This document shows, piece by piece, positions 52,861-61,961 of a stretch of 64,000 nt of DNA. Origin of the DNA: Amblyornis subalaris (Eukaryota; Chordata; Aves; Passeriformes; Ptilonorhynchidae). The stretch is taken from positions 1,790,963 through 1,854,962 of the forward strand of contig JACAXG010000105.1 in the NCBI GenBank assembly GCA_018881555.1, written 5' to 3'. How positions within the stretch are numbered: position 1 is the stretch's first letter; each line of letters begins with the position of its first letter. The notes under the pieces were generated by a model, which was not told the DNA's origin, did not search any database, and saw only the letters and a list, made by a program, of their open reading frames with translations. The position numbers were made by a program, and so were the translations under genes.

Positions 52861-55659
52861 CCCTCCCTCATTTGGGATACAGGACATGGTTAGCATGCTA
52901 AAAATCAGGAACTAATTTTACTGTAAGGTGATTGATACACCTATAGAGCAAACAGAACTTGAAATGACCTTCACGTGGTAGAAGCAGGGGATTGAAAAGG
53001 GGAAGCACAGTGACAAAGACTGAATCAGACCTACTGTTAAAGGAGGATGTAGGTATGTTTACAAAGCAGTACCACGATGTGGATGTAAGAATCCAGGGAT
53101 TCTTTTACAGACCTCTGCTCCAAAACTGAAATCAGGAATGTTTGTCCATATCCTCTTATTTCCATTTAGTTGCACAACAGAGACTGAGAAGGTGCTATGC
53201 TGCTGNGCAACTCGCTCACTTTTGTTTGTTCAGTGAAATGAACATGCATGGAGAGCTTTAATCAAGTCCTCTCCAGGTACAATGACTCTCTCCACTTGCC
53301 TTCTCAGCTTCAATAATGTTTGTAGTGTTCTTCTTTTTAAGCCAGACAGACCCTCCTGAGCCTTGAGGGCATTTACATACTACCCTTCCTTTAGAAACTT
53401 GTATGTAATGAGTATGTTAATGATCGATGTCTTAAAAAACAGCAAACTGTTGAGTTGCTCCTGACCTTCTCTTGTATGGAGTTAACATTTATTCAGCCTT
53501 TGGCAGTCTGTCTGATAGAAACAAATATTGGGATGACAACTGATATATGTTTGAGAAATTGCACACTACACAGTAACTATTTGCTCTGATTTTAATGGAA
53601 TTTTTTCTCATTCCTTTTATTCAAACTGTTTGGCAGAAGGAGCCCAGTATACTGAGTTACTACAGCCTTTTAAAAATAATGAGTTAAAAGACAACTGCTT
53701 AATAATTCAAATCTTTACAATCTGTCTATTGCCTCAGAAATGAATATCCACAGACAATGACAGATACTGCCCTGTTTGCTTTACAGTCATTTACCGCTTT
53801 AATCCCTAACCCATCCTTTTATATCCACACAGCAAGGTAATGCTCCTGTGCTGAAAAATGTGTAAGTTTCTGTCCTTTCTCGGGCAATAACAGCAGCAAT
53901 AGCAGAGTTAATTAGTCCTCAGCCATTCAGATTTCAAATAAATTTAAGTGAAGAAAAACATTTTCTGAGAAGGAATAAAAAAATGTATTTTATTACTCTG
54001 TGTGTGTGTTAATGGATGTGTATAAAATATAAGTAAAAAATAAGAAGTCTGTATAAGGAAGGCCATCTTTTTNGAAGGAGAGAAAGCAGGTGAGGGAGGC
54101 ATGCAAATTTCTACAGGCTCTTCATTGCAAGTATGCAAAATGCAAATGAAAAATGCTGTTTGTCTTTGGCCCCAGAATCTAGCAGGTCCAGTTATGTTCA
54201 ACATTATCTACAGGAAGAGTTAATGTAAGTTAAATACTGAATAAGACAGAAAAACATGCCATACACAAAACAATTTAAAAAGTACTTTCAGGTAGTGAAG
54301 TCTCAAAGGCAGCATATGCTGAAACAAAAATGGGTCACACCTAAAAAGAGATTTTAATATATTGATGCTGTGATTCATATCCTTGAAAAATTATAAACCC
54401 TTGCTGCAAACTACAAGGGCATTATATGAGAGTTCTTAGATATAGTTCAAAATTATAATAGTAGGTTTCCTGCTATTCTCTTCATAATGGTAATTACACT
54501 CACTGAGTAGATTAGCTACTGCATGAGAAATTCAGCTGTACATGTAATAAGGAATGACATGCTGAACCCTGTATAATTGCCATGGCAAATGCAATTTTTG
54601 TTAAAAAAATCTGTTCTATATTCATAACAGTACAACAGCAGGGGAGTGCTAAATAAAACGTCATTCTGACTGTAAACAAATACTGTTGATGGAAGTGCTG
54701 CTTATACCACCATGTTTGCCATTAAGAAAGTAACCACTGTCTTTGGGAAAACATTCAGAGACTTGTTCAATTGAGACTGTGAAAATGAGAGCACTTGGGG
54801 AATAGACCTGGGAACCTGGCAACCACACTGCTGAGAAAGGATTCTTGCAACAAAAAGAATTTGCATATTCACCTCTGTATTACCTAACAAGGACACTCCT
54901 GCAATTCAAGATTCATTATACAGTATATACTGCACAAGTTAAAGGGTAAATAATAGTTATCAAGGAATAGCTTTTCCTTATTTTCCACAAAAAGACGATA
55001 TATGGTATTACGGCTAAGGATATTGTACACCAAGTTCATTATGAAATCTGTAGGAGTCCAGCTAGAGACACCAACAGGAGCAGGATTCAGCCCTGTTAGC
55101 CAGGCTAAAATGTACTTTTATTGGGATTCCCCTCAGTGGCTTTATCTTCTGCATCAGAAAAATGTGTTCAATGGTACACAAAATTCCAGTGGACGCAGTC
55201 TATTTACTCCTTTCAATAAAATTATTTTTTTCTGAGTTTCTGATTAATTTTCAGTTGCATTTTTGGTCAGAACTGGTATTTAATTAAGCAACTCAATTAT
55301 AAACGCAGCCTATAAACCTCTAGCTTCAGCTAACTCACACAGTGAATTTTCACTTACGCACTGTATGTGATAGGCTTTCCTCTCATCCATTCTCTAATCT
55401 AGTTATTTGCCAGGTCACTTAAGGGACAGCTTTGCTATCCTATCTTAAGAAAGGCAATAGTTTCTTTCAAAGCATGCATAAACCTAATGTAAAATGACCA
55501 AAATCAGGTACAGTCCTTTTTCTTTCTTTTCCTTTTCTTTCAGTGCCTGTAACTATGTCATCTGTGCTTAATGGTCTGGGGTTTTGACATAAAGAGCCTG
55601 AGAAAAATAAGAATAGCAAGGGTGTGGCACAAGGAAGACTTGTATTTGAGGTGATACAT

Positions 55660-55695
55660 ATTGTATAAAAGTGTACACATTGTATAAAAGTGCAC
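55660..55695. repeat. 17-bp direct repeat, 19-bp period
   Basis: ATTGTATAAAAGTGTAC at 55660-55676 and ATTGTATAAAAGTGCAC at 55679-55695 differ at one base: a small local duplication. Confidence 0.75.
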
Positions 55696-57150
55696 CTACG
55701 AGGTTTTAGAATGCAAAGGTCAAAGGAAACAATCTCTAAAATCACTTTTCTCATTTCACATTTCACAAATTAATTTCTATTAATTTCAATTAATTGTATC
55801 TGAATTTCTAAGTTGAAGAGATATTTTAACACCTACAGGTGTAAAAATACTAAATTTAATATTTGTGCTATCTAGCTTTAGGTATCTTACCTAGAAGGGA
55901 AACTCTCTTTAGGTGTATTTGTATTTGATGGTGTGAGATAGGTCCTTTCACAGAGAAATTGCTGAAGGACCCTCAGAGCACTTTGAATCCCCTGCTTAAG
56001 GAACCTCTCCCTGTTGATCAGAGGGGTCAGCAGATCATCTGAGCAACGTGAGCTTCCATCAACTCATCCTAGCAGACTGTGGCATGAATATCCATACCGC
56101 CAGTACACTGTCTGCTCTCTTTTTTTAGAAATTCCAAGTAGATCTCTTCTATTTAAAGCTTGAAACAAAAAACAGTGGAAGTTCTGGAAATCAGTGGAAT
56201 TTTGACTCTTCAGTTATGAACACAGATGTTAAAAAAAGTAGTTTTAATAATTTGCTAGTATTTTTCAAGCCCCTTACTGGCAAGAGGCTCCTCTTTGAAT
56301 TACATTTATGCCACCTTTGTAGTTATCATGCCAGTCTGTCTTTCCAGATGGAAAATTATTTCATCCTAAGTGTACTACCAGCTCAGTGCCCCTTCCCATA
56401 ACCATGGTTGACATTATTTACGAAACCCCACAAAGCATCACAATCAATCTTCCTTTGGGTATGTATGTCAGGTAAGAAAAAGCAGTGCACATATCTATTT
56501 CATAGTATATAAATGCACAATCCCTCATACTTCTATGCAGCCAGTACTCCTCGGCCGCAAATACTACTTCAGCTGCACTCTCTGTATTATGGCTTTTAAA
56601 TACTGGGATATAAGAACTCAAAACCCCCTCTCTGTACTAGTGTTGAATATACACCGTATCAGCTTCATGAAATTAGGAACATAAAGAACTACCAACCTCG
56701 CAACCCTCAGCTAAAAGTAGAAAAAGAAATATATCACTAAAGCCATATCAGGGAAACGTAAAACTCATTTTACAAGATTAGTTCTCCTAACAAGACCTTC
56801 ATTAATAAATCAAACACTCCCATCAGAATACAATTTTTGCAGAGCACTATGAAATTACATTTCTCTAAATACGCACACTGATTTTGAATTTAACAGTCAA
56901 ACTTCTCTGCATCATTTAGTCCCACGCCTTTCACAGAAACTACAATTGATCATGTTCCAAAACAGAAAATTAGCTAAGCTGCTAATAAATATGTACATCA
57001 TAGTTAGGTATCAGTGTCAATACATGGACTATACTACACAAAATTAATTTTAATGTTCAAAAAACATTCCGATCAGTATCTTGGTATTGTTCAAATCAAG
57101 AAAAACGATAAATCATAAAAAACCAGACAAAACACACTACGTGTGTAATA

Positions 57151-57164
57151 CATGCAGACATGCA
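57151..57164 (-). promoter_or_regulatory. Twin RBFOX motifs (TGCATG x2) downstream of the 21-nt microexon
   Basis: The plus strand shows catgca at 57151-57156 and again at 57159-57164, which is TGCATG twice on the CADPS2 transcript, 2 bases apart. They begin 17 and 25 nt beyond the donor of the 21-nt exon. Known biology: RBFOX proteins bind (U)GCAUG, and sites in the proximal downstream intron act as splicing enhancers. The functional role here is inferred from position. Confidence 0.65.
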
Positions 57165-57180
57165 CACAAACAGTAATCAC

Positions 57181-57201
57181 CTGAGTCCTTTTCTGCTGGT
57201 G
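57181..57201 (-). CDS. CADPS2: CADPS2 candidate 21-nt alternative microexon (APAEKDS)
   Basis: Seen in the sequence: 21 bases bounded by TATATTTAG after a run of ten Ts and by a donor CAG followed by GTGATT. Both borders are phase 1, so inclusion turns IE-E-TMNQ into IE-APAEKDS-E-TMNQ without a frameshift. On the transcript two TGCATG motifs begin 17 and 25 nt after the exon end (57159-57164 and 57151-57156). TGCATG is the RBFOX binding motif, and downstream placement normally promotes inclusion in neurons and muscle. The peptide is small, charged and likely an exposed loop between MUN helices. I do not recognise this peptide from known CAPS2 proteins, so exon status is inferred from splice signals, phase and motif context. 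Confidence 0.7.
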
Positions 57202-59700
57202 CTAAATATAAAAAAAAAAAGGAAAGAAAAACATCATTACAGAAATGAAACTAATTTAATTTAATTAGGCAAGAATAAATACCACATAAGGAGTTACAAT
57301 CTTCTTAAAATTTTGAGTACATCACNCAAGTGAGGGGTTTTGTCATGTGAGGGAGAAATGGTGCATGTTTTTATGTAATATATTTGCATTTACTGGTCCT
57401 ATATAGACTTTATTTCAGGCTCAGGCACTGAGCTTGCATCCATATTGTCTCTGGGAATTTAGAAACATATATACTATTAAAAGAATATAAGCAAATAAGA
57501 ATATTATTTGTATTAGAACCTTCTCTGCATCTCTACTTTTCAGGTATTTATTGTTAGTCTATAGTTGATATTATCATGTAACAGTTGCATTTTGACTGAC
57601 TGATATGATGGTGTTCACAGAAGAAATATTCAAAGGACAAAAGTCTCCAAAATGTATGACAGCCACATTTGAGGACATCAGTAATATTATAAAGATAAGG
57701 ACTATATGCTTTCTGTATGCTATTTGAGGAGTAAGCAATTCATGCAAACACTAACATAAATTACTTCCAAGAGAAGAATGTAACTTCAGTGCACAGATAC
57801 AATAGTGCTCCTATAAACCTAAAGAACCAGAATGGAACCTACTGCTGAAAAATATTACATTTATATTGGTAAAAAAGTAGGATGTTGGAAACAACAAGAG
57901 TATAGAAAGAGACCAATACACGTCTCATTGCTACTGAAACCCAGTGCATTAGATTTTCCGATGTTATGATACTGGAGCCCTTCACTTTCAAATAGTACTC
58001 TACTTTATTCTCAGAAAAGTATTTCACCTATATCTTGTTATATATACAATGATCCATTGTGCTTTGAGTTTACAACTACATGAGTGTAAAACCACTTAAA
58101 TAATTCTAGTTGTGTTCCAACCAAAAGGCAATACATCCAAAAAGAAATCTGCAAGTCAAAACATGCACATCAGTTTCATGTGCTGTTCCAGTTTACTCAG
58201 TGTTAACAGCATGAATATTCTAAAGTGTAAACTTTCCTCAGTGCAAGTCCCAAAATTCTCTAGGATATAGTAAAAATTCTTGGGAAAAGATGTATTTACA
58301 TCACAGCAGAAGACTTTTCCAATCCATTTTATCATCAGTGAGTTTAGATATCTTTTGTGAGCTTTTGTATTATAAAAATGTTTCTATTTTTATACTCATT
58401 GTTTCAAAAGGTTTGATACAAGGCTTAAATACCAAACATTAAAATTTCCCGTTATGAATACAGAAAGATAAAAACTAAGGAAAGCAGTTATTTTTTCCTT
58501 TTCATTTTCCAGAACAGATTTAATATTCATCCTTTTTTTCTTTAACACAACATGATATCATAATTAATTATGATAAACTGGTTACTAGGATGGTTTCATG
58601 TTGTTACTTACATGATATAATACTGGTTGCTATAGTGATGAGATGGGTCTTTTGTTAATCACTTGTGAGATCAGATAACTCATGTTTTTCAGAGAATTTG
58701 AGCAGAAATAAAAAATGGGGAAAAAGTTGGCTTTAAAATATTGCTAAACATATGAGGCTTCTTCACTTTGCTCCTATGCTAACTCTGTTTCTTCTGCTGT
58801 ATTGCTAGAAATACATGCTATTAAAAAAATTAATATGCATAAAATTTGTATTTTTTAAAAACATAATTAATCCTTCAATATTTTCCTGTAATTAACTCTA
58901 GCTCCAAAAATACAGCGCACAGAGCTTTCTACTCCTGAATATATCTGGACAGGAGTATCTAAAGCATTTTGTGCTTTTTGGAGAATAAAAGTCTGTCTTG
59001 ACAAGGCATTTGACTATTATGACTTTCTTTTTGTTCTGCATAAGGTTTACAAATAGTAAAATGACATTGTGCATACTGGCCATTTTTTTTGCAAAATTTT
59101 AGTTAATTTCATGATATACTTTATAGAATATACCTAAATTACAGAAAAACTTTTGATTACCTTCAAACCTAGTATTCTCTCCCATTAATTCATTCTATCA
59201 GGATGTAATTTAGGTTTTAATTATCAGATTATTATTATACATCTGAAAACACAGCAGCAAAAATAAATAGCATTTATCTATCTGTCTGCCTTATAAATAC
59301 CTCACAAAAGAATCTATACACACAGTTTTCAAATTTCAAGGCAGTGACACTGTCGTTAAGGAAAGAATTTCCTATCAGTAGTTTAATCACTAGAAATAGT
59401 TAGAGAAATAAAAAATAACCCATAAACTACCCCTTAGATTTATGAAGAACTCAGAAGTAAGAACAAAGGGCAACTTAAATTAGGAAGTCCTAGTCTTTCA
59501 TTCAAACAGGGTCCCAGGAGGCATATTAACGCAATGAATAGGAAAAAGCTCCACAGTTCACCAGCTGAGATTTTAATGAGACATTTCCCCTTGCTGTGGA
59601 AGGGTTTTTTCTGGAAAGGGAAAAGGCTGCTCATGGAATATGCAGTTAATAGGCATTGTTGGCTTTTACAGCCACTTTGGCAGTTGATTGCTGTACTAAC
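57202..59700 (-). other. CADPS2: CADPS2 intron segment upstream of the 21-nt microexon
   Basis: About 2.5 kb, AT-rich. Its 3' end on the transcript is a long T tract ending in TATATTTAG directly before the candidate microexon. It contains the 18-bp palindrome at 58557-58574. Nothing coding is recognised. Confidence 0.65.
58557..58574. repeat. 18-bp perfect palindrome with TAATTAATTA core
   Basis: ATCATAATT is followed directly by AATTATGAT. The centre holds overlapping homeodomain cores. A GTTGCTATAG (X-box-like) and a GTTAATCAC (HNF1-half-like) lie within the next 100 bases. This could be a regulatory element or chance in AT-rich DNA. Confidence 0.35.
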
Positions 59701-59824
59701 CTTCTATTTTGGCATATTCTGTAAGTCGAGTGTAATTGATCAAGGCAGCCTTCTCCAGACATTTTCTAACCACTTTCTTCACCTCTTCTGCTGGTATGGG
59801 AGTGGCAATATCTTTCATTAAAAC
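59701..59824 (-). CDS. CADPS2: CADPS2 exon, MUN region ([15 protein letters not shown]...)
   Basis: This 124-bp exon has 41 codons plus one G. It starts [18 protein letters not shown] and ends LTEYAKIE. The acceptor is GACACAG and the donor is GAAG followed by GTTAGT, phase 1. The leftover G forms a Glu codon with the exon at 46170-46273 (G|AG), or an Ala codon with the 21-nt candidate exon at 57181-57201 (G|CA). This is the helical MUN segment following LLER. As I recall, CADPS transcripts vary at this same junction, so the phase-1 border is a natural place for a cassette. Confidence 0.96.
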
Positions 59825-61897
59825 CTGTGTCAGAGACAATTATACCACTTCATTACAATCATTACCCAAACCCCATGGAAAAAGATAAAACTATCCTAAA
59901 GTTACTACAGATCTGATAATGATAAAAGGCAAAAGTCAAAAAGGAACTATTTCAGCATACTCATCTTCGAAGGTTTCTGTTCAACCCTGGTTTGACTGCC
60001 TATACAGTATTTATCCCTGCTGTTTGGCATCTTGCAGCATGCCAGTCAGCCTTTGGGTGATGTCAGAACCAGTACAACAAGAGCATTCCGTGGGTGGGCT
60101 GGATCATGGTTACCACTAAAGATGTGGTTGTGGAAATTTGCTTGGTTCTCACCTATGGACAAGATTCCACCATTGCATAACCATGGTCTCTTCAACAGGG
60201 TAAAGTTATTCAAATTCAACATGTCCTTGCTGTGAAAAAAATGTCTATCGTGGGCAAGTAAAACTTTGAACTTCTGGCAGATTATTTTATTATGGGCAAG
60301 TAGAAGAACAGACCATATAAAGCTTTTCAAAATGTGGGTTGTTACCTCACCTATTGGAAGTGAGGTAAACCAAGAATCTATACCTTTTTATATGAATGCA
60401 ACATTATATATTCTGGATTACTAGACATTAAAAAAAGTATAAATATTGTTAATAATTCACTTGCATTTTTACTTTAATTCTGTACTCCATTAACTTTCAA
60501 CAGGTAGGTGTAAACAAAACTCAGTATGTTTTTATCACATTTTGATGTAAATAATAAAATTTCAGATAACTCACAACCTTTAAAAAATGCTTCTCAAGTG
60601 GATCCCCTGACAAGCCACANCCTTATATATCCAAAAATTACTGTTAAATGGAGGAAGCAAGAGATGCAATCTGGGGAAGGATGTGGTAGAAAAGAAACGG
60701 GTTCAGCAACTGAGAAGCTATTAGGAAGACATTACTGCAAAGTAGACTTCTACCGTACTTGCACACACAAATGACTTATCTACCCGTGTTAACTTCTTTT
60801 TACTTAGTAACTTCTGGGTTATCAACAAGTGAATATACAGTATTCAAAACCTTTTGTTCTGGATCTGATTTTTTTTCAAATTTTTCAAAGACAAGTAAAA
60901 TAAAATGGTTGTAACCCATTCTGCATCCACAAATGTAGGAAAGCACATTCACTCCCAGTAAAGACTGACAGCGGTGTTGCTTGAGCACCAGTTAGAGCCT
61001 CATCGTCATTTCTAACAGCAGGAACAGGGAGAGGAAATGGATGTTTCATAAAGCACAAACGAACCTACACAGCACTACAATCACTGAGATTGTAAGTGAA
61101 ATAAAACATATATACTCAGACTCACTATGTGTTTTCTGAACATGGCAGAGGTTTTCTAAGACAGAATCTCTATCCATGTAGTGTTCTGCAGTGCAGAACA
61201 ACCAGCATTTGCCAGGACCAAACCCCTCAGATTTTGGCAAAGCAACACAGCATGGTATCTAAGCTTTTTTTGAATCCATACCTTCATCAGACTCCTGCTG
61301 ATATAATTCCTTTGGAATCTCTGCTAGAATTTCAAGTCCTTTTTCCTCAGAGATGACTGAGATGCTTTCATCATTATGAGGTATTCTCCTTTCCAGTCAA
61401 TACAGGAGGATTTGCTGGGCAGGAGTTCACATTTATAGCTGCCCATGTCAGGTTTGCTGCATATAACTTTTGCTTCTTAAATTGACCCAGAGTATGCATT
61501 TATGGAATATTATTTGAATTATATAGAAGGTTTTTAATATTACATACAAATATAGACAATATCAGTGGCATAGAAGGCATAAACAGCAGGAAAGGGGGGC
61601 TATAGAATAAACTTGTACTACTTTAGAGGTAATGCTGGCTAAGTGTTAAACTAAAAAGGAGCAGAGTCACTACAGTGCCTTGAGGTGAAAGTCCAGTAAA
61701 TAAGGCCGACAGGAAACAGCTGTTTGCCTCTGTGGAGAGACAATGAGAAAAAAAACCCCAACCAACCTTCCAGAGAGCAGCTGAAACCAGTAGTAAAATA
61801 TCTGAGAAGACATGAATCTGCTTTCAGCAGCCTGAAGGCAAAAGAAAAATGGAGGCTTAGTAGCCACACAGAATTTAAAATATGTTCTCAAACTTAC
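59825..61897 (-). other. CADPS2: CADPS2 intron (about 2.1 kb)
   Basis: AT-rich intron between two phase-0 borders. It contains an acidic open stretch on the minus strand near 61245-61390 that I judged to be chance. No repeat or RNA gene is recognised. Confidence 0.8.
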
Positions 61898-61961
61898 CCT
61901 TTCAAGTAATGAAAGTGTAGCTTTTAAAGCTCCTTCAGGACGTCCAAAAGGGAAACAGTAT
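61898..61961 (-). CDS. CADPS2: CADPS2 exon, MUN region ([10 protein letters not shown]...)
   Basis: Sixty-four bases: one base that completes an Arg codon from the preceding exon, then 21 codons beginning [16 protein letters not shown] and ending LLER. The acceptor follows a long T-rich tract and reads TTAAG. The donor is AGG followed by GTAAGT, phase 0. The segment matches the CADPS family just before the VLMKDI block and is nearly invariant in the vertebrate proteins I remember. The next exon resumes in phase 0 with Val, giving LLER-VLMKDI as in the family. It is the most 5' coding piece in the window. Confidence 0.95.

Larger units (their letters stand above)
46274..57180 (-). other. CADPS2: CADPS2 intron (about 10.9 kb)
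   Basis: The largest complete intron segment in the window. It is AT-rich and holds an old plus-strand CR1 reverse-transcriptase fragment (about 52000-52860), a possible minus-strand CR1 piece (50185-50290), and short direct repeats at 50291-50327 and 55660-55695. I see no nested gene: open frames are short and without recognisable motifs. Confidence 0.75.

Noticed and set aside
61245..61390. Acidic open stretch on the minus strand (NDESISVISEEKGLEIL...ELYQQESDEG) with a GAAG|GTATGG donor-like end, in the intron between the exons at 61898 and 59824.
   Set aside because: The flanking exons meet in phase 0, but this stretch would end in phase 1 at that donor, so it cannot be an in-frame cassette. 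An upstream TGA limits it to about 45 codons, and I recognise no family. Chance is the simpler reading.
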